Origin: Brockia lithotrophica | Lineage (GTDB): Bacteria > Bacillota > Bacilli > Thermicanales > DSM-22653 | DNA: 64,000 bases | Assembly: GCA_003050565.1 (NCBI GenBank) | Contig: PEBW01000002.1 | Span: forward strand, 1 to 64,000 | Reading direction: 5' to 3' | Shown: one piece after another, positions 43,828-53,078 of the stretch | How the letters are laid out: each line of letters opens with the position of its first letter | Position numbering within the stretch: the first letter of the stretch is position 1 | Notes under the pieces: model-generated | Seen by the model: the letters and a program-made list of their open reading frames with translations, nothing else | Database searches by the model: none | Told to the model about the DNA's origin: nothing | Position numbers and translations under genes: made by a program

Positions 43828-43970
43828 GCATTCGACCCTCCCCGGTACACACTTCCGCCACGTCCGCGCATGGCGTTACTCAGTATGCCCGGTTCGGGAC
43901 GATCCATGACCAAATCCGGGGGCCAACCGCAGAGGGATGGGAAAGGGGCGGCGAGGGAGCGAGCTTGAGC

Positions 43971-44705
43971 CTACGCCATGTTGCTCATGGCCACTTCCAG
44001 CCGCCGGAGGATCCGCTTTTCGAGGCGCGAAATGTACGACTGGGAAATCCCCAGGAGGTCCGCAACTTCCTTTTGCGTGTACTCCCGCCCGTCGCGGAGA
44101 CCAAAACGGAGCTCGACGATCGTTCGCTCCCGTTCGCTCAACGTGGCGATCGCCTGACGGAGGAGTTCGCGGTCTACTTCCGCCTCGATGCCGCGATGGA
44201 GCTCGTCGTCTCCGTGGCCGAGGACGTCGGCGATGAGAAGCTCGTTCCCGTCGGAGTCCACGGTCAGCGGCTCTTCGAGCGAGACTTCGTGGCGCAGGCG
44301 GTTCGCCTTCCGCAGGTGCATGAGGATTTCGTTTTCGATGCAGCGGGAAGCGTACGTGGCGAGCTTGATGTTCTTTTCCGGATCGTACGTGTGCACCGCC
44401 TTGATGAGGCCGATCGTCCCGATTCCGATGAGGTCGTCGATGGGAACGTACGGCTGTTCAAACTTCCGAGCAATGTACACGACGAGGCGGAGGTTGCGCT
44501 CGATGAGCGTCTGCTTTACGTCGCGCGCATCTTCTCCCGACCGCAGTCGGCGGATGAGTACCTCCTCCTCCTCGCGGGCCAGAGGCGGAGGCAACGTGTC
44601 CGGGCCACCGAGGTAGTACACCTCCTCGGACGCGAGCCCGAGTCGTACGAGCACCAGGCGGAAAAGGGCCTTCAGCTTATGCGCGAGGCTCCGCCACCTC
44701 CACAT
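43971..44705 (-). CDS. sigE: Sporulation sigma factor SigE (pro-form)
   Basis: A 244-aa mother-cell sigma factor made as an inactive precursor. The first 27 residues ([21 protein letters not shown]) form the basic, membrane-associated pro-sequence removed by SpoIIGA. Region 2 has [21 protein letters not shown] and region 4 ends in a helix-turn-helix at [22 protein letters not shown] 44705 is preceded by AAGGAGGG and lies inside the spoIIGA end (29-bp overlap), so the protease and its substrate are translationally coupled. Confidence 0.97.
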   Translation of the reverse strand: MWRWRSLAHKLKALFRLVLVRLGLASEEVYYLGGPDTLPPPLAREEEEVLIRRLRSGEDARDVKQTLIERNLRLVVYIARKFEQPYVPIDDLIGIGTIGLIKAVHTYDPEKNIKLATYASRCIENEILMHLRKANRLRHEVSLEEPLTVDSDGNELLIADVLGHGDDELHRGIEAEVDRELLRQAIATLSERERTIVELRFGLRDGREYTQKEVADLLGISQSYISRLEKRILRRLEVAMSNMA

Positions 44706-45645
44706 GTCCTTCCCTCCTTCGTCTCGGGTCGCTCGATAGCTCCGTACTCGGGAAGACCTGCGCCGGGACGAGCACCTCGGCGGCGGCGTCGGCAAAAAGG
44801 GGATGAACGCTCCACGCAAGGCGGGGGTGGTGGAGGCGGATGCGTTCCCGATCCGCCTCGAGGACGACCTCGTCGACGACGAACGCGGGGAGGAGACCGG
44901 AACCGCCCACGCTGCGGTAAGGCAAAAGCCGGAACCGGCGGACGAGAGGTTCCGGAAAGTCCCGGGGAATTCGACCCCCGACGAGTTGGTCGAGGACTTC
45001 CTCCGCGTGCGGGAAGCTCCCGAGTTCCGGAAAGAGGCGGAGAAGAACGGCCGTATCGGCGAGAAACACGGGGACATTTCCCAACGGATCGCGCAACAGA
45101 TGGCCCGTGTCAACGAGGCCGACGAAGGGAACCTCCCTCCCCTCTGCGCGCACGGTGCCCCGCACGGTGTGCGGAACCCCCCGTCGCCCCCTCTCCAAGG
45201 CCCGCAAGGTCACCTTGCCCAGGGAGAACATGAGAACGTACCCCAAGAGGAGGGCACCCCAGGACGCGTGGGACGTCGGCGCCGCGGAAAGCCCCCCTCC
45301 CGCATCCCGTCCTTCCCAAGAAGCGAAAAACGTGAGCACTCCCCCGTAGAGGAGGGAGACGAGCCAAAAAAGGGCGGTGAGGCGGACGAGGACCTGGACG
45401 CTCCGCACGGAAAAGGCGACGGAGACGAGCAAGAAAGCGAGGACCACCGCGTAGCCTACCGTGGGCGATGCCGGCCATTCGGCCGCGTAGGGAGGAAGAG
45501 CAGCAACACCCCCGAGAAAGGCGGAACCCGCGAGGCGCGATATGCGGATCGGTCGGCCGGCGAGGGATGCGACGGCCCAAAGGAGGAGGGCGTCGACGAG
45601 GAAGTTGTAGAGGACGAACAGGTCGACGTAGAAGACGGGTTCCAT
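44677..45645 (-). CDS. spoIIGA: Pro-SigE processing aspartic protease SpoIIGA
   Basis: A 322-aa septal membrane protease. The N-terminal half has five hydrophobic helices starting [17 protein letters not shown]. The cytosolic half has the catalytic Asp in [14 protein letters not shown]. It cleaves pro-SigE in response to SpoIIR. The C-terminal region LVPAQVF is conserved. It overlaps sigE by 29 bp, and a Spo0A-type promoter lies 30 bp upstream. Confidence 0.93.
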   Translation of the reverse strand: MEPVFYVDLFVLYNFLVDALLLWAVASLAGRPIRISRLAGSAFLGGVAALPPYAAEWPASPTVGYAVVLAFLLVSVAFSVRSVQVLVRLTALFWLVSLLYGGVLTFFASWEGRDAGGGLSAAPTSHASWGALLLGYVLMFSLGKVTLRALERGRRGVPHTVRGTVRAEGREVPFVGLVDTGHLLRDPLGNVPVFLADTAVLLRLFPELGSFPHAEEVLDQLVGGRIPRDFPEPLVRRFRLLPYRSVGGSGLLPAFVVDEVVLEADRERIRLHHPRLAWSVHPLFADAAAEVLVPAQVFPSTELSSDPRRRREGHVEVAEPRA

Positions 45646-45676
45646 CGCCCTTCCCCCCCGGCTCGGTCTAGGGCCA

Positions 45677-45710
45677 AGTATACCCCCCGCCTCCGGAGGG
45701 GGGTGTCGAA
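45677..45710 (-). promoter_or_regulatory. Candidate spoIIG promoter with 22-bp spacing and 0A box
   Basis: On the minus strand TTCGAC (45705-45710) and TATACT (45677-45682) are separated by 22 bp. The -35 side overlaps TTCGACA, the complement of the Spo0A box TGTCGAA (45704-45710). The B. subtilis spoIIG promoter has the same unusual 22-bp spacing and is activated by Spo0A~P bound at such boxes. Confidence 0.6.
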
Positions 45711-45890
45711 GTGGGCCGGCTGCGTGGACGAAACTTTCTTCCCCGGCCTTTCATTTTTGTCCCTTCGCGGACAAAACCTGCCCTCGGGTTCCTTTCCGGT
45801 ACGTCCGGCAAACCGCCCCGGACTTTTCGGGCGACGGGCGCACCCCGTCACGACGTCGGAAGGCCGCGCCGTCCACCGAACGGCGGCGCA

Positions 45891-45914
45891 AAAAAAGCGC
45901 CCCGCTTTCGGGCG
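45891..45914 (-). terminator. Terminator of ftsZ
   Basis: On the minus strand CGCCC and GGGCG form a short GC stem around GAAAGCG, followed by CTTTTTTTGCG. It lies about 50 nt after the ftsZ stop. The rest of 45646-45966 holds the spoIIG promoter and nothing else recognised. Confidence 0.65.
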
Positions 45915-45966
45915 AGGACGCAACAGGCCCGAAAGGGGGCAAATGCGAAGCCGCGGGCATCGCTCT

Positions 45967-47058
45967 TCAGGAGCGCGGTCGGCGCTTGCGGAGAAACGTC
46001 GGAATGTCGAAGTCGTCGAAGAAGGGTGGGGAATCCTCCGAAACCTTGGAGGGCGAGGGCGCCGTCTCTTGCGCCCGCGGGAAACCCGCCTCGCGTTTCC
46101 TTTCGTCGAAGCCGGTGGCGATGATCGTGACGTAGATCTCGTCGTCGAGGGATTCGTTGATCACCGCACCGAAGATCATGTTCACGTCGGGATCGGAGGC
46201 GGCGTGGACGATCTCGGCCGCTTCGTTCACCTCGAAGAGGGTGAGGGACGTCCCTCCCGTGATGTTGAGGAGGACGCCCTTCGCCCCTTCGATCGTCGTC
46301 TCGAGGAGCGGGCTCATGATCGCCCGCTTCGCCGCTTCCTGCGCCCGGTTTTCGCCGGAAGCGACGCCGATGCCCATGAGCGCCGTTCCCTTGTCCTGCA
46401 TGATCGTTTTCACGTCGGCAAAGTCCAGGTTGATGAGCCCCGGCACGGCGATGAGGTCGCTGATCCCCTGCACGCCCTGGCGGAGGACGTTGTCCGCCAT
46501 GCGAAACGCCTCGGTGATCGGCGTGTTCTTATCCACGACCTCGAGGAGGCGGTCGTTGGGGATGACGATGAGCGTGTCCACGCGCTCCTTGAGGTTCGCG
46601 ATCCCGGCTTCCGCCTGAAGCATGCGGCGTTTCCCCTCGAAGCGGAAGGGCTTGGTCACCACGGCAACTGTGAGCGCCCCGAGCTCTTTCGCCACCTGGG
46701 CAATGATGGGAGCGGCACCCGTCCCCGTGCCGCCACCCATGCCCGCGGTGACGAAGACCATGTCGGCGTCCCGGAGAACGGCTTCGATAGCCTCCCGCGA
46801 TTCTTCGGCCGCCTTTTTCCCGATTTCCGGGTTTGCCCCCGCCCCGAGACCGCGGGTGAGCTTTTCGCCGATTTGCAGCTTTACGTCCGCCTTCGAAAGG
46901 GAAAGGGCCTGCGCGTCCGTGTTCACGGCAATGAACTCTACGCCCGAAAGGCCGCTCTCGATCATCCGGTTTACGGCGTTCGAACCGCCGCCCCCGACAC
47001 CCACAACCTTGATGACGGCCGGAACGGCTTTTTCCATCTCCAGGTCGAGCATCTCCAT
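45967..47058 (-). CDS. ftsZ: Cell-division GTPase FtsZ
   Basis: A 363-aa tubulin homologue forming the Z-ring. [13 protein letters not shown], the tubulin signature [10 protein letters not shown] and the T7-loop region [11 protein letters not shown] are intact. The C-terminal linker is short and acidic, and the end [16 protein letters not shown] is the conserved CTP peptide that binds SepF and FtsA. It lies 171 bp after ftsA; a TATGAT box at about 47163-47168 hints at a local promoter. Confidence 0.97.
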   Translation of the reverse strand: MEMLDLEMEKAVPAVIKVVGVGGGGSNAVNRMIESGLSGVEFIAVNTDAQALSLSKADVKLQIGEKLTRGLGAGANPEIGKKAAEESREAIEAVLRDADMVFVTAGMGGGTGTGAAPIIAQVAKELGALTVAVVTKPFRFEGKRRMLQAEAGIANLKERVDTLIVIPNDRLLEVVDKNTPITEAFRMADNVLRQGVQGISDLIAVPGLINLDFADVKTIMQDKGTALMGIGVASGENRAQEAAKRAIMSPLLETTIEGAKGVLLNITGGTSLTLFEVNEAAEIVHAASDPDVNMIFGAVINESLDDEIYVTIIATGFDERKREAGFPRAQETAPSPSKVSEDSPPFFDDFDIPTFLRKRRPRS

Positions 47059-47229
47059 AGCCTCCCGTCTCGTACACCCGTAGGCACGACGACCGAACCT
47101 ACTTCTCGTATCGGCAGTTTTTCTGAGGTTTTCGACTCTCCGAGGTTGTCCCTACTCCATCTATCATACCTCGTTCGCAGTCCCGCGGGAAATCCGTTTC
47201 GCGGTCGAACGAACCGCCCCCAAGAGAGG

Positions 47230-48420
47230 TCAAAATCGTTCGAGAAGCCACTCGCGCACGCGGCGAATCCAGCCCTCTTCGCGGATCCCCTCGTGTCGGC
47301 GGATCCCTTCTTCCGCGAACCCGGCCAGGGCTTCGGCGTGCAGGAGGGCGACGGCGCCGCTCAGAGAAGGATGGCGCACGCCCATGTACTGGGGATAGCC
47401 GATGCGAACGGAACCGGGAAAGAGGCGGCGTACGAGACCCGTAAAGCCGGGCAGGGCCGCCGTCCCTCCCGTAAAGACGTACGTGGCCAAAGGATCCAGG
47501 GCGAGCTCTTCGAGACGCGACCGCACGAGGGTGAGGATTTCCTCCAAGCGGGCTTCGAGGATTTGGGCGAGCTCCGTCTGCCGGAGGTATGCCCCCCCGC
47601 CTTCTGAAGGAAGGGGGAAGACCTCTGCGTCCGCCGCCTCCTGTACGTGTGCGACGCCGTGCATGAGCTTGAGCTGCTCCGCCTCCGCGAGCGAGATCCC
47701 GAGAACGCGCGCCACATCGCGCGTGAGGTAGGCACCGCCGAAGGGAAGGGTCTCGACGACGAGGCGTTCTGAACCTTTTACGGCGATGAGTTCCGTGGTC
47801 CACCCACCCACGTCTACGACGACGACGCCTTCGCGCCGTTCTTCCGCGTGCGTGAGGAGTTCGAGGACGGCAAAGGGGCGGAAGCGGTATACGGCTTCGC
47901 GGTCGAGCCGGTCGAGGAGGCTCCGGTACGCCTCGAGAACTTCCTCCGAGACGCGGACTTGCCAACCTTCGAAGACGAGTTCGCGCCCCGCGTGGCCCCG
48001 CGGATCGGCGAGCTGGGCGCCGTCGAGGAAGAACCGGCGCGGCAGGACCTCGGGGACGTACGCCCCTTCTCCCTCGCTCTGCGCCGCGGCGACGAGGGCC
48101 TCCACCTCGGCGTCGTCGACCGTCGTCCGAGAATCCCACCTTGCCGACACGCGTACGGGGGCGATCTCCGCCTCCGCACCCCCTACGCCGATGACGAGCA
48201 CCTCCGGGGTCGCGTGGGCCATGGCCTCTGCCTCTTCCAGGGCGCGGCGTAGCGCAGGGAGCACATCCAAGGATTCCCGCGGACGCGACTTCGCCGTCCC
48301 AGCAATCGGGGCTCCCGTCGCGCCGCGTACGTACAGCGTGTAGCCACGGCGCTCCCCGACGACGACGCGAACCCGGTGGGTGCCAACGTCTACGGCGGCG
48401 ATGACGCTGCGCGATACCAC
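47230..48420 (-). CDS. ftsA: Cell-division protein FtsA (divergent)
   Basis: A 396-aa actin-fold protein that tethers FtsZ to the membrane. The phosphate-1 motif is IAAVDVGTHRVRVVV, phosphate-2 is VVVVDVGGWTTELIAV and the adenosine motif is VFTGGTAALPGF. The C-terminus WIRRVREWLLERF forms the amphipathic membrane-targeting helix. Identity to model FtsA looks low, especially in the 1C domain. The start is GTG 48420, with AAGGAGG 9-12 nt upstream. Position between divIB and ftsZ supports the call. Confidence 0.9.
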   Translation of the reverse strand: MVSRSVIAAVDVGTHRVRVVVGERRGYTLYVRGATGAPIAGTAKSRPRESLDVLPALRRALEEAEAMAHATPEVLVIGVGGAEAEIAPVRVSARWDSRTTVDDAEVEALVAAAQSEGEGAYVPEVLPRRFFLDGAQLADPRGHAGRELVFEGWQVRVSEEVLEAYRSLLDRLDREAVYRFRPFAVLELLTHAEERREGVVVVDVGGWTTELIAVKGSERLVVETLPFGGAYLTRDVARVLGISLAEAEQLKLMHGVAHVQEAADAEVFPLPSEGGGAYLRQTELAQILEARLEEILTLVRSRLEELALDPLATYVFTGGTAALPGFTGLVRRLFPGSVRIGYPQYMGVRHPSLSGAVALLHAEALAGFAEEGIRRHEGIREEGWIRRVREWLLERF

Positions 48421-48506
48421 CGCCCGCCCCCTCCTTTCCGGCTCATCCGTATGTGTTCCACGTCGAAAAGGGCAAATCCTGCCACAGGCCGCGCGGAGCG
48501 GGGGCG

Positions 48507-49235
48507 CTAAAAGGACTTGGGACGTTCGGAATAGTACACACCCTCGGGGTAGAGGTAGAGCACGCCTTTCGGCGCGTCGGGCAGGGCGCGGCGCACGGCG
48601 GGGAAGGCGGCGAGCATGCGGCTCAGGTGGCGCAGCGTCGTCTCCGCGACAAGTCCGTCGCGAAAGCGAAGGTGCAGGGCTTCCGGATCGGAAGCGCGCG
48701 GCATCCCGCGTACCTCGGCAATCGCCGCGCGCACTTCCTTCGGCGTAGCGGCGAGCTCTGCCGCGAGGCGGGGTAGGAAGTCGCGGGGGACGTCCTCGAT
48801 GCGCGGCAGAGGAGAAGCCGTGCCCTTTGAAGGCTCGTCCGCCGGCGAAGAGGTCCGACTTCCGAGGGGAGGATCTCCCGAATCCGGAGGAGCAAAGGAG
48901 GAGATGTGGCCGTTGGCCAAAAGGGTTTCCCCCTCCGCGAGAAGGGCCACCGCCTCCTCTTCTTCTACGGCAATGTAGATGCGGTTGGGAAACGCCCAAC
49001 GGACGCGCGCGGAACGGAACTCTCCGCTCGCGAGGAGGTTGCGGCGGGCCCAGAGGGCCCGCCCCAGAAAATCCCCTTCGCGTACGCCGGCCAACGAGAG
49101 GGTCGCCTCCCGCGGGACGCGCGCGGCGCCGTCGACGACGACCGAGCCGACCTTCGCGTACGGACCGAACGCGTACGCGGCGACGACGACGCCGAGGAAA
49201 AAGAGCGCGATGAAGAACCGGATCCGCCTGCGCAC
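48507..49235 (-). CDS. divIB: Cell-division protein DivIB/FtsQ
   Basis: A 242-aa single-span membrane protein. A basic N-terminus and one helix (FFIALFFLGVVVAAYAFG) are followed by a POTRA domain (VGSVVVDGAARVPREATLSL, then VRWAFPNRIYIAVEEEEAVALL) and a beta domain. A Ser/Pro-rich insert at about 115-140 is unusual. It works in the DivIB-DivIC-FtsL complex at the septum. It lies between murA and ftsA. Confidence 0.9.
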   Translation of the reverse strand: MRRRIRFFIALFFLGVVVAAYAFGPYAKVGSVVVDGAARVPREATLSLAGVREGDFLGRALWARRNLLASGEFRSARVRWAFPNRIYIAVEEEEAVALLAEGETLLANGHISSFAPPDSGDPPLGSRTSSPADEPSKGTASPLPRIEDVPRDFLPRLAAELAATPKEVRAAIAEVRGMPRASDPEALHLRFRDGLVAETTLRHLSRMLAAFPAVRRALPDAPKGVLYLYPEGVYYSERPKSF

Positions 49236-49271
49236 GGCGTTTCCTCCTCCCGAACGTTCCCGAACGAAAGC

Positions 49272-50552
49272 TCAGCCTGCCGCTTCTTCCTCCCGCGCCG
49301 CGGAAACCCTCCGGACGGAAGCTCCGAGGGCGGCGAGTTCCTCCTCGAGGCGCATGTACCCGCGGTCGATGTGCATAAGCCCGTAGACGCGCGTCGCGCC
49401 CTCGGCGGCGAGGCCCGCGAGGACGAGTGCGGCGCCCCCCCGAAGGTCGTAGGCGCGAACCCGCTCGCCCTTGAGGCGCGCCGGCCCCTCGACGACCGCC
49501 GTTCGTTGGTCGACGTAGATCCTGGCCCCCATGCGAACGAGTTCCTCCGCGTGGCGGAAGCGGCCGTCGAAGACCGTTTCCACGACGACGCTCGTGCCCT
49601 CGGCCTGCGTGAGGTACGTGACGAGCTGGGGCTGCAGGTCCGTGGGAAACCCGGGGTGGGGGGCCGTGACCACGCGCGGGAGCGGACGGGGGGGAAGCTT
49701 CCCCCGCAGGCGGATCGTACTCGCACCTACTTCGAGCTCCACGCCGCTCGTCGCGAGGAGGTCCAACACGGCCTCCATGTGCTCGGGTCGGGCGTCCTCG
49801 AGGACCACGTCCCCCCCGGTGATCGCCGCCGCGAAGAGGAACGTTCCGGCGACGATGCGGTCGGGGATTACCCGGTGGCGGGTACCCCGGAGCTCGCGCA
49901 CGCCTTCCACGACGATCGTCGCCTCCCCCGCGCCGTAGACGCGGGCACCCATCGCGTTGAGGAAGCGTCCGAGGTCTTCGATCTCTGGCTCCCTGGCGGC
50001 GTTTACGATGCGCGTCGTCCCCTCGGCGAGCGTCGCCGCCATCATGAGGTTTTCCGTGGCCCCCACGCTCGGGTAAGGGAGGACGATCGTCGCACCGCGA
50101 AGGGCGAGCGCCCGCGCCTCGATCTTCCCTCCATCTTCCACTACGCGCGCCCCGAGCCGCCGCAACCCTTCCACGTGGAAGTCGATGCGCCGCGTGCCGA
50201 TGGCGCAGCCGCCGGGGCGGTAGAGCGTCGCTTCGCGGTAGCGGGCGACGAGGGGGCCCATGAGGAAGAGGGACGAACGCATCTGCCCCATGAGCTCCTC
50301 GGGGACTTCCGTGCGGTGAATTCCCCGGGTGTCGACGTAGAGGGTCGTCCCCTCGCGCCGTACGCGCGCTCCGAGCGCGTGGAGGATGGCGATCATGATC
50401 TCGAGGTCGAGGAGGTCGGGAACGTTTTCGATCTCAAAGGTGTCCCGCGCGAGCACGGTGGCGGCGAGGATGGGGAGCACCGCATTTTTTGCTCCGTAGA
50501 CCTTGTGCCAGCCCACGAGGGGGCGACCGCCTTCGATGAGGAGATGGGACAA
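49272..50552 (-). CDS. murA: UDP-N-acetylglucosamine 1-carboxyvinyltransferase
   Basis: A 426-aa enzyme of the first committed peptidoglycan step. [13 protein letters not shown] carries the catalytic Lys, and [18 protein letters not shown] the fosfomycin-sensitive Cys. The tail has [21 protein letters not shown]. Length is typical. It starts 17 bp after murB and precedes divIB. Confidence 0.96.
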   Translation of the reverse strand: MSHLLIEGGRPLVGWHKVYGAKNAVLPILAATVLARDTFEIENVPDLLDLEIMIAILHALGARVRREGTTLYVDTRGIHRTEVPEELMGQMRSSLFLMGPLVARYREATLYRPGGCAIGTRRIDFHVEGLRRLGARVVEDGGKIEARALALRGATIVLPYPSVGATENLMMAATLAEGTTRIVNAAREPEIEDLGRFLNAMGARVYGAGEATIVVEGVRELRGTRHRVIPDRIVAGTFLFAAAITGGDVVLEDARPEHMEAVLDLLATSGVELEVGASTIRLRGKLPPRPLPRVVTAPHPGFPTDLQPQLVTYLTQAEGTSVVVETVFDGRFRHAEELVRMGARIYVDQRTAVVEGPARLKGERVRAYDLRGGAALVLAGLAAEGATRVYGLMHIDRGYMRLEEELAALGASVRRVSAAREEEAAG

Positions 50553-50568
50553 AGGTGAGCACCTCCGC

Positions 50569-51645
50569 TCACCCCTCCCCCACCACCACGACCTCCGTCT
50601 CCAAAAGCACGCCGAACTTCCGGTACACCTCGTCCCGGATGCGCTCGATCAGGGCGCACACGTCTCGGGCCGTGGCGCCGCCTGCGTTTTCGATGAAGTT
50701 CGCATGTACGGGCGAGACGACCGCGCCGCCCACGCGAAGACCTTTGAGCCCAGCGGCGTCGATGAGCCTTCCGGCGTAGTCTCCCGGCGGGTTACGGAAG
50801 ACGCTTCCCGCCGTGCGGGCGGTTACGGGCTGCGTCCGCGCGCGCCGTTCGCGGAAGGCGTTCAGGCGTGCGCGAATCTCTTCGGGGTCGTCGGGACGAA
50901 GGCAAAACGCCGCTTCCACGACAACCGCCTTCTCCCTCTGGAGGTTCGACGTACGGTAGGAAAACCTTAAGCTTTCCGGGCCTGCCACGACCTCGCGGCC
51001 GTCGGGGGTGAAGAGGCGCACGTAGCGGAGGACGTCTTTCACCTCGCCCCCGTGTGCGCCGGCGTTCATGACCACCGCCCCCCCGACCGTTCCCGGAATC
51101 CCTCCGGCGAACTCGAGCCCCGCAAGACCCCGCCGCGCTGCAAAGGCCGCAAGACCGGGAAGAGACGCTCCTCCGCCGGCGAGTACGCCGACCGTTTCGG
51201 GAGGGCAGCGGGGGACGTCACCTCCTTGTTCCCACCCCACCTCGGCCCCCTCGTACGGCCTCGCGTCTCGTCCGGGCGCAGAACCGTCGGGCGACCCTTC
51301 CGCGGCGGCCGAGGGGGATGACCCTCTCCTCCCGTCCGGAAACACGAGGGGCGACGAGCCTCGAGAGAGGATGGCGAGGGTGCGGAACGCGCCTGCGAGG
51401 CGAAATACGACCCCGCGAAAACCTCCGTCGCCGAAGAGCACGTTTGAGCCGTGCCCTAGAAGAAACCAGGGAATCCCCTCCTCCCGCAGGAAGGCGAAGA
51501 GACGAACGAGCTCCTCCGGCGTACCGACGTCCACGAGGGCATCGGCTGGCCCGCCGATGCGCCAGGTCGTGTACGGTGCGAGGGGCTCGGAGAAGCGTAC
51601 CCGGGTGAAGGCGAGGTCTGCGAGGCGTTGGAGGGCGGGATGCAC
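50569..51645 (-). CDS. murB: UDP-N-acetylenolpyruvoylglucosamine reductase
   Basis: A 358-aa FAD enzyme that reduces the enolpyruvyl group. TTWRIGGPADALV, LGHGSNVLFGDGGFRG, GGIPGTVGGAVVMNAGAHGGE and the catalytic Ser/Glu region GSVFRNPPGDYAGRLIDAAG are present, as in type II MurB. A low-complexity Gly/Ser/Pro-rich insert of about 58 residues (about 93-150) lies between FAD-domain strands and is absent from relatives of about 300 aa. The start is GTG 51645 with AGGGAGGA at 8 nt. Confidence 0.94.
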   Translation of the reverse strand: MHPALQRLADLAFTRVRFSEPLAPYTTWRIGGPADALVDVGTPEELVRLFAFLREEGIPWFLLGHGSNVLFGDGGFRGVVFRLAGAFRTLAILSRGSSPLVFPDGRRGSSPSAAAEGSPDGSAPGRDARPYEGAEVGWEQGGDVPRCPPETVGVLAGGGASLPGLAAFAARRGLAGLEFAGGIPGTVGGAVVMNAGAHGGEVKDVLRYVRLFTPDGREVVAGPESLRFSYRTSNLQREKAVVVEAAFCLRPDDPEEIRARLNAFRERRARTQPVTARTAGSVFRNPPGDYAGRLIDAAGLKGLRVGGAVVSPVHANFIENAGGATARDVCALIERIRDEVYRKFGVLLETEVVVVGEG

Positions 51646-51779
51646 GCGGAGTTCCTCCCTTGCGCGGCGACCCCCGACCGGGTTCCCCCGCCCGTGCCGG
51701 GACCGCCGGGGATGGGCGTAGGCGGTTGCCCGGTCCACCCCAACGTATGCGCGGAGGCGGCTTCGCGTCCCAGCAAGGT

Positions 51780-52916
51780 TCAGTTCCCCCGAGCGGCGCG
51801 CGATACGGAGAGAAGTACGCCCGTGCCGGCGAGGGTGATCCCCAGGGAAGAACCGCCCGCGCTCAGGAAGGGCAGGGTGATTCCCGTGACGGGGAGAAGT
51901 CCGAGGACGACGCCGACGTTGATGAACACCTGAACGAAGACGAGGGACGTAAACCCCGTGGCGAGGTAAAAACCGAAGGCATCGGGGGCGCGGAGGGCCG
52001 CCCGCACCCCCCGCCAGAGGTAGACGAAAAAGAGGGTGAGGAGCGCCGTCGCCCCGAGGAACCCGAGTTCCTCGGCGACGATGGCGAAGATGAAGTCGTT
52101 GTACGGCTCCGGCAGGTAGAGGAACTTCTGCCGGCTCATCCCGAAGCCGACGCCGAAAACCCCTCCCGGCCCCACGGCCATGAGCGACTGGATCGTCTGA
52201 TACCCGGCGCCGAGGGGATCCTGCCACGGATCGAGGAAGGCCGTGATCCGCCGCATCCGGTACGGCTCGGCGAGGATGAGGAGTCCGAAGAGGACGACGC
52301 CGAGGGCACCGAGCACGGCCAGAACGCGGTGGGACAGACCGGCGACGTAGAAGAGGGCGAGCACGGAAGCCGCGAGTACCGTCCCCGTCCCCAGGTCCGG
52401 CTCGAGAAGGATGAGGGCGAACACGAGGGCGAGGAAACCGAAGGCGAGGGCCGCCTTGGAGCCGTTCCGCACGAGGTCCGGGTGGCGGTCCAAAAGGTGG
52501 GCGTAGGTCCAGATGAGGGCGAACTTGGCGAATTCCGCCGGCTGCACGGAAAAGGCGCCAAATCCGATCCAGCTCCGGGCGCCGCCGCGCACGTCGCCTA
52601 TCCCGGGGACGAGGACGAGGACGAGGGCGAGGAGGGCAATCCCCGTGAGTGCGGGGACGTAGCGCCGAAAGACCCGGTAGTCCGTGCGGGCGAAGACGGC
52701 CATCGCCCCGAGCCCCAAGGCGGCAAAGATCGCCTGCCGCTTCCCATAGTACCACGGGTCGCCGAAGTCGCGCGCCCCCACCGCCGAACCGGCCGAGGTC
52801 ACCGCGAGGAGACCGAAGACCACGAGGGCGAGCGCCGCTCCGAGGAGGACGAGGTCTACGGGGTTCTCCCCCGCGGTCCCCCGCCTCAGAACCGTTGCCG
52901 TGCCGGCAGCTCCCAT
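51780..52916 (-). CDS. SEDS-family glycosyltransferase FtsW/SpoVE
   Basis: A 378-aa membrane protein with about ten helices that polymerises lipid II together with a class B PBP. GGARSWIGFGAFSVQPAEFAK, LEPDLGTGTV and the later LPEPYNDFIFAIVAEELGF and LPFLSAGGSS blocks are typical. Whether it is the vegetative FtsW or the sporulation SpoVE cannot be decided from sequence; position after murD matches spoVE. The 162-bp gap before it holds nothing recognised. Confidence 0.93.
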   Translation of the reverse strand: MGAAGTATVLRRGTAGENPVDLVLLGAALALVVFGLLAVTSAGSAVGARDFGDPWYYGKRQAIFAALGLGAMAVFARTDYRVFRRYVPALTGIALLALVLVLVPGIGDVRGGARSWIGFGAFSVQPAEFAKFALIWTYAHLLDRHPDLVRNGSKAALAFGFLALVFALILLEPDLGTGTVLAASVLALFYVAGLSHRVLAVLGALGVVLFGLLILAEPYRMRRITAFLDPWQDPLGAGYQTIQSLMAVGPGGVFGVGFGMSRQKFLYLPEPYNDFIFAIVAEELGFLGATALLTLFFVYLWRGVRAALRAPDAFGFYLATGFTSLVFVQVFINVGVVLGLLPVTGITLPFLSAGGSSLGITLAGTGVLLSVSRAARGN

Positions 52917-53078
52917 CCTCCCGCCTCCCCCTGCTCTCCGAAAAAGTGCCTTCGAATGCCGACTCTCCCTCCGACCAACCGACGCCGACCGGGTGCGAAC
53001 CCGTCTGCAGACGAACCGCGGGATCGAGATACGTCCCCGGACGAAAGACGCGGCGGGAGATGCTCCCCCAAACCCGCC

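Noticed and set aside
44803-47607. Long plus-strand open frame of 934 codons
   Set aside because: It is antisense to spoIIGA, ftsZ and ftsA and has no recognisable domain.
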